Shown here: one piece after another, positions 33,588-42,435 of the stretch | Layout of the letters: every line of letters begins with the position of its first letter | Position numbering within the stretch: position 1 is the stretch's first letter | Assembly (NCBI GenBank): GCA_024684955.1 | Contig: JAIKWH010000033.1 | Span: forward strand, 1-50,817 | Source: Pseudobutyrivibrio sp. | Lineage (GTDB): Bacteria; Bacillota; Clostridia; Lachnospirales; Lachnospiraceae | Length of the DNA stretch: 50,817 nt | Reading direction: 5' to 3' | The notes under the pieces: model-generated | Seen by the model: the letters and a program-made list of their open reading frames with translations, nothing else | The model's database searches: none | What the model was told of the DNA's origin: nothing | Program-made: the position numbers and the translations under genes

Positions 33588-33617
33588 TTCAAGAAGCTTG
33601 CAATCATTTCAAGAAGC
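33588..33617 (+). promoter_or_regulatory. Direct repeat, candidate activator site
   Basis: TTCAAGAAGC occurs at 33588-33597 and again at 33608-33617, a 20-nt period, about two helical turns. It lies after the terminator and about 60-90 nt before the binding-protein start. AraC-type regulators such as the YesN-like protein encoded just upstream bind spaced direct repeats near the -35 region. TACAAA (33641-33646) is a possible weak -10, with no good -35 of its own, as expected for an activated promoter. Confidence 0.6.
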
Positions 33618-33678
33618 ATAAGTGTTAATCTTTTTTCAGATACAAAAAATACATGTAGTGAAAGGGAGGTTTCACAGA

Positions 33679-34815
33679 ATGAAAAAGAAATTACTTAGTG
33701 CACTCTTATGTGGCGCAATGGCAGCATCACTGTTTGTAGGCTGCGGAACAAGCACAGCTACAACAGACACATCTGCAGAGCCAGCAGCAACTGAGGATAC
33801 AGCTGATGATGCAGCTGATACTTCTAGTGCAGCAACTGGTACAAAGGTTGGTGTAGCAATGCCTACAAAGGACCTTCAGAGATGGAATCAGGATGGTGCT
33901 AACATGCAGTCAGAGCTTGAGGCAGCTGGATACGAAGTAGATCTTCAGTATGCTTCAAACGATGTACAGACTCAGCTTTCACAGGTTGAGAACATGATCA
34001 ACTCTGGATGCAACGTACTTGTTATTGCAGCTATCGAGGCTTCTTCACTTGGTGAGGCTATGGACATGGCAGCAGAGGCAGGTATTCCTGTAATCGCTTA
34101 TGACCGTTTGATTATGGATTCAGATGCTGTTTCTTACTACGCAACATTTGATAACTACAAAGTTGGTACAGTTCAGGGCGAGTACATTGAGAAGACACTT
34201 GATCTTGCAAACGCAGACAAGACATTCACAATGGAAATCACAGCTGGTGACCCAGGTGATAACAACGCAAGCTTCTTCTATCAGGGAGCTATCGATGTTC
34301 TTCAGAAGTACATCGATGATGGTACAATCGTAGTTAAGTCTGGTCAGACAGATTTCGCAGACGTTGCTACAGCAGCATGGGCAACAGAGAACGCACAGTC
34401 TCGTATGGAGAATATCCTTTCTTCTTACTATGCTGATGGCACAAACCTTGACATCGCACTTTGCTCAAACGACTCTACAGCACTTGGTGTTGAGAACGCA
34501 CTTGCAGCAAACTACTCTGGCGAGTACCCAATCGTAACTGGTCAGGATTGCGATATTGAGAACGTAAAGAACATGATCGCTGGAAAGCAGTCTATGTCAA
34601 TCTTTAAGGATACACGTACACTTGCTTCTCAGGTAGTTAAGATGGTAGGTCAGATCCTTAGCGGTTCTACAGTTGATGTTAACGATGAGGAAACATACGA
34701 CAATGGTACAGGAATCATTCCTTCATACCTTTGCGATCCTGTATACGCTGACAAGGACAACTACAAAGAGCTTCTTATCGATTCTGGATACTACACAGAG
34801 GATCAGCTTCAGTAA
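33679..34815 (+). CDS. ChvE/XylF-like multiple-monosaccharide binding lipoprotein
   Basis: A 378-residue binding protein. The lipoprotein signal MKKKLLSALLCG ends in lipobox LFVGC (Cys22); an Ala/Asp/Thr-rich linker precedes the binding domain. VGVAMPTKDLQRWNQDG, IPVIAYDRLIMD and IALCSNDSTALGVENAL fit ChvE-type proteins that bind xylose, arabinose, glucose or galactose. The frame extends 19 codons upstream, but AAGGGAGG 9 nt before this ATG and the normal signal peptide fix the start. Codon use (many GAG, CTT, GCA, CGT) suggests high expression. A terminator-like hairpin separates it from the ATPase gene. Confidence 0.93.
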   Translation: MKKKLLSALLCGAMAASLFVGCGTSTATTDTSAEPAATEDTADDAADTSSAATGTKVGVAMPTKDLQRWNQDGANMQSELEAAGYEVDLQYASNDVQTQLSQVENMINSGCNVLVIAAIEASSLGEAMDMAAEAGIPVIAYDRLIMDSDAVSYYATFDNYKVGTVQGEYIEKTLDLANADKTFTMEITAGDPGDNNASFFYQGAIDVLQKYIDDGTIVVKSGQTDFADVATAAWATENAQSRMENILSSYYADGTNLDIALCSNDSTALGVENALAANYSGEYPIVTGQDCDIENVKNMIAGKQSMSIFKDTRTLASQVVKMVGQILSGSTVDVNDEETYDNGTGIIPSYLCDPVYADKDNYKELLIDSGYYTEDQLQ

Positions 34816-34876
34816 TTAGGCAGCGCGAGGCAAAATAAGCCGAGTGTTCCCGTGATTGAAGTAAATGCAATTAATG

Positions 34877-34905
34877 GGGCGGGGATAAATGTTCCCGCCC
34901 TTTTA
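34877..34905 (+). terminator. Intercistronic terminator-like hairpin
   Basis: GGGCGGGGA (34877-34885) pairs with TTCCCGCCC (34892-34900, one G-T pair), followed by TTTTATTT. It lies between the binding-protein and ATPase genes; partial read-through would give more binding protein than membrane components. Confidence 0.82.
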
Positions 34906-34975
34906 TTTAAGAAATATTTTAAGAGGATAAATATTATCTTTCTAATACAAGGAATGGAAAGGGAGGAACGGTAAT

Positions 34976-36502
34976 TTGGGAAACATATTACTTGAAATGA
35001 AAAACATCACCAAAGAGTTCCCGGGAGTTAAGGCCCTTGATAACGTTAACCTGACTGTAGAGCAGGGTGAAATTCATGCCTTAGTAGGTGAGAATGGAGC
35101 AGGAAAATCTACATTGATGAACGTTTTAAGTGGAATCTATCCATTTGGTACTTACACCGGTGATATTGTTTACAAAGGTGAGGTTTGTCAGTTCCAAAAG
35201 ATTAAGGATTCCGAGGAAAAGGGAATCGTTATTATTCACCAGGAGTTGGCCCTTGTGCCTTACATGTCCATTGGTGAAAATATGTTTATTGGAAACGAGC
35301 AGCTTGGTCGTTTCGGTATTGACTGGGATAAAACCTATGCTGAGGCTGACAAGTATCTTAAGATGGTAGGCTTGGAGGAGAGTAGCCGTACCCTTATTAA
35401 AGATATATCTGTTGGTAAACAGCAGTTGGTAGAAATCGCAAAAGCTTTGGCAAAACATGCAAAGCTTCTCATTCTTGATGAGCCTACATCATCTCTTAAT
35501 GAGACCGATTCAAAGGCCCTTCTTGATATGCTCTTAAGATTCAAACAGGATGGTCTTACAACAATCATCATTTCACATAAATTAAATGAGGTTTCATACG
35601 TAGCAGACAAGATCACAGTTATCCGTGATGGTTCTACAATTGAGACACTTGATAATCAGACCGATGAGATTTCTGAGGATAGAATTATCAAGGGCATGGT
35701 TGGTCGTGAACTTACTGACCGATTCCCTAAGCGCCCAGGAGTACAAATCGGCGATGTTGCTATGGAGGTCAAGAACTGGACTGTTTATCATCCACAGTAT
35801 GAGGACAAAAAGGTTGTTGACAATGTTTCAATCAACATCAGAAAGGGCGAGGTAGTTGGTATAGCAGGACTGATGGGTGCCGGCCGTACCGAACTTGCTA
35901 TGTCTATCTTTGGTCATGCCTATGGCACCAATATTTCCGGAGAGTTGTATCTCAACGGTGAGAAGGTAGAACTTAGGACAATCAAAGAGGCAATTGAGCA
36001 CAAGGTTGCATACGTAACTGAGGACAGAAAGGGCAACGGACTTGTTCTTTCAAATCCAATCAAGATTAATACTACTCTTGCAAATCTTTCTTCTATTTGC
36101 AGCAAGCACGTTATCGATAAAGATAAGGAATATCAGGTAGCAGAGGAGTATAGAGACAAGCTGAAGACCAAGTGTCCTACAGTTGAGCAGAATGTTGGAA
36201 ACCTTTCAGGTGGTAACCAGCAAAAGGTTCTTCTTGCTAAATGGATGTTTGCAAATCCAGACGTTCTTATCCTTGACGAGCCTACCCGTGGTATCGACGT
36301 TGGTGCAAAATACGAGATTTACTGCATCATCAACGACCTGGTAGCAGCAGGCAAATCAGTAGTAATGATTTCTTCTGAGCTTCCAGAAGTACTGGGAATG
36401 TCAGACAGAATTTACGTTATGAACGAAGGAAAGATGGTTGGAGAAATGAGTGGCGCCGAGGCTTCTCAGGAGAAGATTATGGCCGCCATCCTAAGATCAT
36501 AG
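34976..36502 (+). CDS. Sugar ABC transporter ATP-binding protein (two ABC domains)
   Basis: A 508-residue ATPase with two tandem ABC domains, as in RbsA, XylG and GguA. Domain 1 has Walker [10 protein letters not shown] (near 38-46), signature ISVGKQQ and Walker [11 protein letters not shown]. Domain 2 has a degenerate Walker [10 protein letters not shown] (near 299), signature LSGGNQQK and Walker [11 protein letters not shown]. The start is TTG, supported by GGGAGG 9 nt upstream and by the conserved N-terminus. It energises the two permeases encoded next. Confidence 0.94.
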   Translation: MGNILLEMKNITKEFPGVKALDNVNLTVEQGEIHALVGENGAGKSTLMNVLSGIYPFGTYTGDIVYKGEVCQFQKIKDSEEKGIVIIHQELALVPYMSIGENMFIGNEQLGRFGIDWDKTYAEADKYLKMVGLEESSRTLIKDISVGKQQLVEIAKALAKHAKLLILDEPTSSLNETDSKALLDMLLRFKQDGLTTIIISHKLNEVSYVADKITVIRDGSTIETLDNQTDEISEDRIIKGMVGRELTDRFPKRPGVQIGDVAMEVKNWTVYHPQYEDKKVVDNVSINIRKGEVVGIAGLMGAGRTELAMSIFGHAYGTNISGELYLNGEKVELRTIKEAIEHKVAYVTEDRKGNGLVLSNPIKINTTLANLSSICSKHVIDKDKEYQVAEEYRDKLKTKCPTVEQNVGNLSGGNQQKVLLAKWMFANPDVLILDEPTRGIDVGAKYEIYCIINDLVAAGKSVVMISSELPEVLGMSDRIYVMNEGKMVGEMSGAEASQEKIMAAILRS

Positions 36503-36515
36503 AAGGGAGAGAGAC

Positions 36516-37685
36516 ATGGCTACAATAAATTTTAAAGAAGCTATAAGAAAATACACCATGGCCATCGCCCTGGTGATTGTAATTATAATTTTTTCAGTAA
36601 CAACTAACGGAACAATCCTTCTTTCGCAGAACATTAACAACCTTCTTTCACAGAACGCATACGTATTTGTTCTTGGAACTGGTATGCTTTTGTGTATCTT
36701 GACCGGTGGTAACATCGATCTTTCGGTTGGTTCAGTAGTTGCCTTTGTAGGTGGTATAGGTGCAGTTCTTATGCAAAGAGGTACCAATGCCTTTGTTGCA
36801 GCAATAGTAATGATTATTGCTGGAGGACTGGTTGGTGCATGGCAGGCATTTTGGGTTGCATATGTAAATGTTCCACCATTCATTGCAACACTGGCTGGTA
36901 TGTATGCATTCCGAGGATTGGCAAATGTAGTTCTGCAGGGTTATGCAGTTTCAATTTCTAACAAAACATTCCTCAATGTATTCGGTGGTGGTGCAGACTG
37001 CTACGTACCTGATTTCTTTGGAGGAAGCGGTTTAAATATTACCTGTATGGCCTTCGGTATCATTGCTGTGCTTGTATATTTGTTTATCCAGATTAGAGGA
37101 AGAGTATCAGCGGTAAGAAAGGGCTATTCAGTAAAGAGCGCAGGCGGTTTTTATGCACAGTCTGTTATAATCTCAGTAGTTATCCTTTTCTTAAGCTACA
37201 AGTTAGCAGGATACAAGGGAATTCCTTCTTCCCTCCTCTGGATCGTGGGAGTAATTCTGCTTTACTTCTTTATTACTACCAGAACAAAGATTGGTAGATA
37301 CCTCTATGCTGTAGGTGGAAACGAGAAGGCTACACAGCTTTCTGGTATCAACACAAAGAGAGTTTACTTCTTTGCTTATACCAACATGGGTATTCTTACA
37401 GGTCTTGCTTCTATTCTTACAGTTGCCCGCGCTGCTTCAGCACAGCCTACATATGGCAATATGTACGAGATGGATGCAATCGGTGCCTGCTTCATTGGTG
37501 GTGCTTCAGCATATGGTGGAACCGGTTCTGTATTCGGCACAATCATAGGAGCACTTCTCCTTGGTGTTATCAACCAGGGTATGTCAATCATGGGTGTTGA
37601 CGCCAACTACCAGAAGGTAGTAAAGGGACTTGTACTTCTTGCAGCAGTTATATTTGACGTATTGTCAAAGAGAGAAAAGAAGTAG
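36516..37685 (+). CDS. Sugar ABC transporter permease, first copy
   Basis: A 389-residue XylH/GguB-type permease with about ten membrane segments. Family landmarks are TGGNIDLSVGSVVAFVG (near 65-81), NVPPFIATLAGMYAFRGLANV and the C-terminal GACFIGGASAYGGTGSVFGTIIGALLLGVINQGMSI. AGGGAGAGAG precedes the ATG. It lies 13 nt after the ATPase gene and 14 nt before a paralogous permease. Which permease pairs with which binding protein cannot be read from sequence; a heterodimer is possible. Confidence 0.93.
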   Translation: MATINFKEAIRKYTMAIALVIVIIIFSVTTNGTILLSQNINNLLSQNAYVFVLGTGMLLCILTGGNIDLSVGSVVAFVGGIGAVLMQRGTNAFVAAIVMIIAGGLVGAWQAFWVAYVNVPPFIATLAGMYAFRGLANVVLQGYAVSISNKTFLNVFGGGADCYVPDFFGGSGLNITCMAFGIIAVLVYLFIQIRGRVSAVRKGYSVKSAGGFYAQSVIISVVILFLSYKLAGYKGIPSSLLWIVGVILLYFFITTRTKIGRYLYAVGGNEKATQLSGINTKRVYFFAYTNMGILTGLASILTVARAASAQPTYGNMYEMDAIGACFIGGASAYGGTGSVFGTIIGALLLGVINQGMSIMGVDANYQKVVKGLVLLAAVIFDVLSKREKK

Positions 37686-37699
37686 GAGGGAGGATCAAA

Positions 37700-38881
37700 G
37701 TGAAAGACAAAATTTTTAATATATTAAGAGAAAACACAATGCTTATTGTTCTGGTCCTTGTTGTCCTGTTCTTTAACTTCTCAACAAACGGAACAATGCT
37801 TCTTCCTAGCCAGTTTAATGCGCTGATTACACAAAACGCATATGTATATGTTTTGGCAACTGGTATGCTGATGTGTATGCTTACCGGTGGTAACATCGAT
37901 CTTTCTGTTGGATCCTTCGTATGCTTCGTAGGTGTTGTTGGTGCCAAGATGATTGTACATGGCGGCTTGCCAACTGGTGTAGGAATGCTTCTTATGTTAC
38001 TCATCGGTGTAGTTTACGGTGCAGTTTTAGGTTATGTTATCGCATACCTTAATGTTCCACCATGGATTGCAACACTGGCTGGTTTCCTTGCACTTAGAGG
38101 ATGGGGCGTTGCCCTTATGAATGGTGCCTCAAATGTAAGCCCACTGCCAGCATCATTCTGCGACCCATTTACAGGCAAGGTCAACGACCTGCTGGGTGGC
38201 CCAGTCATCGGTGGCGTACAGTACAATATGACAAGTATTGTAGTTGGTATCATCATTTCTGTCCTTGTAGTACTTGCTCTATTTAGAGGCCGTGCTACAA
38301 AGATTAAAAAGGGTTATGAGGCTGACTCACTTGTTGCAGTAATTGTTAAATCAGTTCTCATCTGCTTCGTTGTTATGCTCTTTGCATACAAGTTCTCACT
38401 GGCAGGTGGAATTCCTTACTCACTTATCTGGGTTGCAATTATAGTACTTATCTATAGTTTCATTACATCAAAGACTGATATCGGACGTTACTTCTACACA
38501 ATCGGTGGTAACGCAGAGGCAACAAGACTGTCTGGTATCGATACAAAGAGAATCATGTTCCTTGCATACTTGAACATGGCAGTTCTCACTGTTGTGGCTG
38601 CATTCCTTACAATGTCACGTTTTAAGGCTGCAAACTCTACAGCAGGTACCAACTACGAGATGGATGCAATTTCTGCTTGTATCGTAGGTGGCGTATCAGC
38701 ATACGGTGGTTCTGGTACAATCTTTGGTATGATTGTCGGTGCTACACTGATTGGTGTTATCAACCTTGGTATGTCCCTCATGGGAATCGATGCCAACTGG
38801 CAGAAGGTTGTTAAGGGCGTGGTTCTTTTGGGAGCCGTAGTATTTGAGATTCTTAACAATAGAAAGAAAGCAACAAAGTAA
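37700..38881 (+). CDS. Sugar ABC transporter permease, second copy
   Basis: A 393-residue paralogue of the preceding permease, clearly related along its whole length: TGGNIDLSVGSFVCFVG, NVPPWIATLAGFLALRGWGVALM, and ISACIVGGVSAYGGSGTIFGMIVGATLIGVINLGMSL. It starts with GTG, with GGAGGGAGG about 7 nt upstream. The two differ most in their first helix and the region near residues 130-180, which could affect pairing or sugar specificity. It is the last gene before a strong terminator. Confidence 0.93.
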   Translation: MKDKIFNILRENTMLIVLVLVVLFFNFSTNGTMLLPSQFNALITQNAYVYVLATGMLMCMLTGGNIDLSVGSFVCFVGVVGAKMIVHGGLPTGVGMLLMLLIGVVYGAVLGYVIAYLNVPPWIATLAGFLALRGWGVALMNGASNVSPLPASFCDPFTGKVNDLLGGPVIGGVQYNMTSIVVGIIISVLVVLALFRGRATKIKKGYEADSLVAVIVKSVLICFVVMLFAYKFSLAGGIPYSLIWVAIIVLIYSFITSKTDIGRYFYTIGGNAEATRLSGIDTKRIMFLAYLNMAVLTVVAAFLTMSRFKAANSTAGTNYEMDAISACIVGGVSAYGGSGTIFGMIVGATLIGVINLGMSLMGIDANWQKVVKGVVLLGAVVFEILNNRKKATK

Positions 38882-38923
38882 TCGAGAGAATTTATTTTCT
38901 TAATTTATTTCTTTAAAAATTTA

Positions 38924-38948
38924 GGGACGCGACAGCGTCCCTTTTTTT
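38924..38948 (+). terminator. Intrinsic terminator of the sugar ABC operon
   Basis: GGGACGC and GCGTCCC form a 7-bp stem with a GACA loop, followed by seven T, 42 nt after the last permease. Confidence 0.93.
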
Positions 38949-39049
38949 GCGGATTATTACATAGATTAGACACAAAAAGAAACTATAATTTTTATTTGAT
39001 GGTGGTTTATCTAAAAGTTTGAGTATTTATTTAAGTACAAAAGATATAA

Positions 39050-39080
39050 TTGTGAAAATTTTAGCAAACTAGTGTATAAT
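39050..39080 (+). promoter_or_regulatory. Candidate promoter of the ech operon
   Basis: TATAAT at 39075-39080 lies about 80 nt before echA. TTGTGA at 39050-39055 with a 19-nt spacer is a weak -35. A second TATAAT at 39045-39050 is a possible alternative. No other gene start is near. Confidence 0.5.
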
Positions 39081-39108
39081 ATAACCATATGCCTATAGGG
39101 GGGATATT

Positions 39109-39138
39109 ATGCCCATTTTCCTTATGGCAACATCGTAA
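39109..39138 (+). CDS. Putative nine-residue leader peptide before echA
   Basis: A reading frame ATG...TAA encoding MPIFLMATS lies in the leader of the ech operon. It has its own GGGGGG/GGGGA site 5 nt before the ATG, and its stop codon is followed at once by the AAAGGAGG of echA (start 39154). It may be a translated leader that couples or regulates echA translation. It is too short for any similarity test, so reality rests on the ribosome binding site alone. Confidence 0.35.
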   Translation: MPIFLMATS

Positions 39139-39153
39139 AAGGAGGAAATATTT

Positions 39154-41091
39154 ATGGAAATGTTAGTAACAGCTTTGATCTGTTTACCATTTCTCTGGGC
39201 GATTCTGCCAGCCGTACTCAAGGTTACAAAAGTACGCAGCTTTTTCGTCTATCTCGGCTGTGCTATTGTTATGGCATTATCAGTTACCACAGCTGTCTTA
39301 TGGTTCGCACAGGGGAGCCAGACACTAGATTTTAATTTACCTTTCAATGGGGTATTTGATGAGATAGTGTTATTTGGGGATCTCTTCCTCATGTGTCTTA
39401 TCACCTATCTTTGCTTCAAGTGGAAAAAGGCAATTATTTCACTTTTGGCAATTGTACAGACTCTTTTTGTAGCAGGACTTGAGTTTTTCGCTACTGCTCC
39501 AGAGGAGACTCTTACAATTCACATTGATTACCTTACAATCATTATGATTCTTATCATTGGCGTCGTTGGTTCTTTGATCGGAATCTATGCAGTAGGTTAC
39601 ATGCATGGATATCACATCCATCATCACAAGGAACTTCCTGATCACCGCAGCTTTTTCCTTGCAATGATCTTTGTGTTCTTTGGCGCAATGTTCGGTCTTG
39701 TTACAGCCCAGAGCCTTATCTGGATTTACTTCTTCTGGGAGATTACATCTGTAACTTCATTCTTGCTTATTGGCTACACCCACTCACAGGAAGCCATCGA
39801 CAATTCTTTCAAGGCATTGTGGATGAACCTCCTAGGTGGTTGTGGTATCGCAGTTGCAATCGGCATTGGTTACCTTAGCCTTAACACAGTTAATCTCTAC
39901 AAGATTATCGACCTGGCTATCGCACACCACACCAATATGCTTTATCTTATTCCAATCGCCTTTTTGGCCTTTGCTGCACTTACAAAGTCAGCACAGTTCC
40001 CATTCTCAGGCTGGTTGCTTGGAGCCATGGTAGCACCTACACCTTCGTCTGCACTTCTTCACAGTGCAACAATGGTTAAAGCCGGTGTTTACATGCTCAT
40101 CCGTATCTCTACTGCTATGGCAGACAATTATGTAGGTAACATGGTAGCCCTGGTTGGTGGCTTCACATTCCTTGCTGCATCTTGCCTGGCTATCTCAGTA
40201 TCAGACGGCAAAAAGGTACTTGCTTACTCTACAATCTCAAACCTTGGACTTATTGTTGCTTGTGCTGGCGCAGGCTACGAAGAGACAATTTGGGCTGCAG
40301 TATTCCTTGTAATATTCCACGCAGTTACCAAGTCTATGCTCTTCCAGTGCGTAGGTGCTATCGAAAACACAACAGGTTCTCGTGATGTTGAGGATATGCA
40401 GGGACTTATATCACTGTTTCCAAAGCTTGCTTGCGTTCTCATGATTGGTATCGCAGGCATGTTCCTTGCTCCATTTGGTATGCTTATTTCTAAGTGGGCA
40501 GCATTAAAGTCATTTATCGATGAGAAATCAGTGCTTGTTTCAACACTTATGGTTCTCTTCGTTTGCTTCGGTTCAGCAACAACAATGTTCTACTGGACAA
40601 AGTGGATGTCAAAGATCCTCGGCCAGTCTGGCAAGGAAAAGTCAAGAGACCTGACAAAGAACAACGAGTATGTTTCAATGTTCTTCCACGCTGCAATGAT
40701 GGTACTCCTTATCCTGGGATTCCCATGGTTGTCAAACAACGTGCTCAAGCCTCTTACATATGACATGTTCAGCACTGTTAAGCAGGTTATCAGTTACGAA
40801 AACATCACAATCATGATAGTTCTTCTTGTTGGTGTATTTGTTATTCCATTTATCAATTACCTCTTCTCTAAGAATCAGAAGGGCAAGCAGGTTATTACAT
40901 ACATGGGTGGTGCTAATGCTGGAGACAACTTCAATTTCGTATCTGCTACTGGTGATCCAAAGCAGATGCACATTAGCAACTTCTACATGGAAGACATTAT
41001 GGGTGAGAAGAAGTTATTCACTCCTTCCCTTATAATTTCTACAGTTATTATTGTTGTTTATTTGATTATGGTAGTAGGAGGTGCATTCTAA
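39154..41091 (+). CDS. echA: Energy-converting hydrogenase subunit EchA (NuoL-like)
   Basis: A 645-residue membrane protein homologous to NuoL/Mrp antiporter subunits; it carries proton or sodium translocation in Ech hydrogenase. About 15 membrane segments are visible. The conserved WEITSVTSFLLIGY (near 195-208) supplies the membrane glutamate, and KSAQFPFSGWLLGAMVAPTPSSALLHSATMVKAG (from residue ~275) is the antiporter signature with its lysines and histidine. AAGGAGGAAA precedes the ATG. Its last bases overlap the start of echB (TAATG). It is the first gene of echABCDEF. Confidence 0.93.
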   Translation: MEMLVTALICLPFLWAILPAVLKVTKVRSFFVYLGCAIVMALSVTTAVLWFAQGSQTLDFNLPFNGVFDEIVLFGDLFLMCLITYLCFKWKKAIISLLAIVQTLFVAGLEFFATAPEETLTIHIDYLTIIMILIIGVVGSLIGIYAVGYMHGYHIHHHKELPDHRSFFLAMIFVFFGAMFGLVTAQSLIWIYFFWEITSVTSFLLIGYTHSQEAIDNSFKALWMNLLGGCGIAVAIGIGYLSLNTVNLYKIIDLAIAHHTNMLYLIPIAFLAFAALTKSAQFPFSGWLLGAMVAPTPSSALLHSATMVKAGVYMLIRISTAMADNYVGNMVALVGGFTFLAASCLAISVSDGKKVLAYSTISNLGLIVACAGAGYEETIWAAVFLVIFHAVTKSMLFQCVGAIENTTGSRDVEDMQGLISLFPKLACVLMIGIAGMFLAPFGMLISKWAALKSFIDEKSVLVSTLMVLFVCFGSATTMFYWTKWMSKILGQSGKEKSRDLTKNNEYVSMFFHAAMMVLLILGFPWLSNNVLKPLTYDMFSTVKQVISYENITIMIVLLVGVFVIPFINYLFSKNQKGKQVITYMGGANAGDNFNFVSATGDPKQMHISNFYMEDIMGEKKLFTPSLIISTVIIVVYLIMVVGGAF

Positions 41092-41966
41092 TGACAGTAC
41101 AAACTAGAATTATATTTGCCATCTGCTACATCATCCTTGCACCATTTGTTATTGGTCTTTTAGATGGCTTTGATAGAAAAGTATCTGCACGTATGCAGGG
41201 CAGAAAAGGACCTTCAGTCCTTCAGCCATTTTATGATTTGAAAAAGCTTTTTGAGAAAGAGTTCCTTACAGCAAACAAGGCTCAGCTTTTTATGGTAAAG
41301 TCTTACCTTTGCTTTATCCTTTTATCAGGTGTGCTTTTCTTTGCAGGCTTTGATCTTTTGATGGTTGTATTTTCGCTTTCTACAGCTGCAATGTTCCTTG
41401 TACTTGCATCTACATCTACTCACTCTCCATACTCTTCACAGGGTACACACAGAGAGTTAGTACAGATGATGGCATGCGAGCCAATGGAGTTGCTTGTTGC
41501 TGTTGGTTTTTATCTTGCAATGGGAACTTTTAAGGTTTCTGAAATTGCAGTAAACTCAAAACTTGGTGTTATGTATCTTCCTGGATTCCTTGTAGGATTT
41601 ATCTTTATCCTTACAATCAAATTCAGAAAGAGTCCATTTGATATTTCTACTTCACACCACGCTCATCAGGAGGTTATCAAGGGTGTAACTGCTGAGATGG
41701 TAGGAAAAGAATATGCATACGTTACACTTGCTGAGTGGTACGAGAATGCTATCCTCTATGGAATTATTGGATTGTTCTTTATCAATTCAAATCCACTTTC
41801 TATCATCGGTGTTGTGGTAGCCATCCTTTGTGTATGGTTCCTTGAGATTCTCATCGACAATACATCAGCCAGAGTAAAATGGCAGCTTATGCTTAAACTG
41901 GCATGGGGCGTTACAATTGTTGCAGCAGGAATGAACCTTTTCCTGTTAGAGATGATCAAAGGTTAG
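41091..41966 (+). CDS. echB: Energy-converting hydrogenase subunit EchB (NuoH-like)
   Basis: A 291-residue membrane subunit homologous to NuoH, joining the soluble hydrogenase module to the pump. Landmarks are DRKVSARMQGRKGPSVLQPFYDLKKLF (27-54), GTHRELVQMMACEPMELLVAVGFYLA and KFRKSPFDISTSHHAHQEVIKG (NuoH E/H-rich loop). Seven to eight helices are evident. The start overlaps echA's stop (TAATG). Confidence 0.95.
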   Translation: MTVQTRIIFAICYIILAPFVIGLLDGFDRKVSARMQGRKGPSVLQPFYDLKKLFEKEFLTANKAQLFMVKSYLCFILLSGVLFFAGFDLLMVVFSLSTAAMFLVLASTSTHSPYSSQGTHRELVQMMACEPMELLVAVGFYLAMGTFKVSEIAVNSKLGVMYLPGFLVGFIFILTIKFRKSPFDISTSHHAHQEVIKGVTAEMVGKEYAYVTLAEWYENAILYGIIGLFFINSNPLSIIGVVVAILCVWFLEILIDNTSARVKWQLMLKLAWGVTIVAAGMNLFLLEMIKG

Positions 41967-41978
41967 GAGGAATAGAAA

Positions 41979-42422
41979 ATGAGTACAATACATAAATCAC
42001 CTTGGCTCCTTCATTATGATGGAAGTAGCTGTAATGGATGTGATATAGAAGTTTTGGCATGTACTACACCTGTATATGATGTAGAGCGTTTCGGTGTTAT
42101 TAACACTGGTAACCCTATGCATGCAGACATCTTCCTTATTACCGGCGGTATCAACTCACAGAACGCATCTGTTGTTAAACAGATTTACGATCAGATGCCT
42201 GAACCAAAGGTAGTCATTGCTGTTGGAACCTGTGCTTGTACAGGTGGTATTTTCAAAGAGTGCTATAACATCTTGGGTGGCGCTGACACAGTTATTCCAG
42301 TAGACATTTATGTACCTGGATGTGCTGCTAGACCAGAGTCAATCATTGATGGCGTTGTAAAGGGCATTGGTCTTTTCAAAGAAAAGGCAGCTGCTCTTGA
42401 AGCAAAGCAGAAGGCTCAGTAA
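41979..42422 (+). CDS. echC: Ech hydrogenase small subunit EchC (NuoB-like)
   Basis: A 147-residue small subunit holding the [4Fe-4S] cluster next to the Ni-Fe site. The ligands are Cys18 and Cys21 (SSCNGCD), Cys85 (GTCACTGG) and Cys115 (PGCAARPE), the same arrangement as in NuoB. Length fits EchC. There is no twin-arginine signal, consistent with a cytoplasm-facing enzyme. It follows echB by 12 nt with TTAGGAGGAA before the start. Confidence 0.95.
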   Translation: MSTIHKSPWLLHYDGSSCNGCDIEVLACTTPVYDVERFGVINTGNPMHADIFLITGGINSQNASVVKQIYDQMPEPKVVIAVGTCACTGGIFKECYNILGGADTVIPVDIYVPGCAARPESIIDGVVKGIGLFKEKAAALEAKQKAQ

Positions 42423-42435
42423 TAAGGAGGAAATT

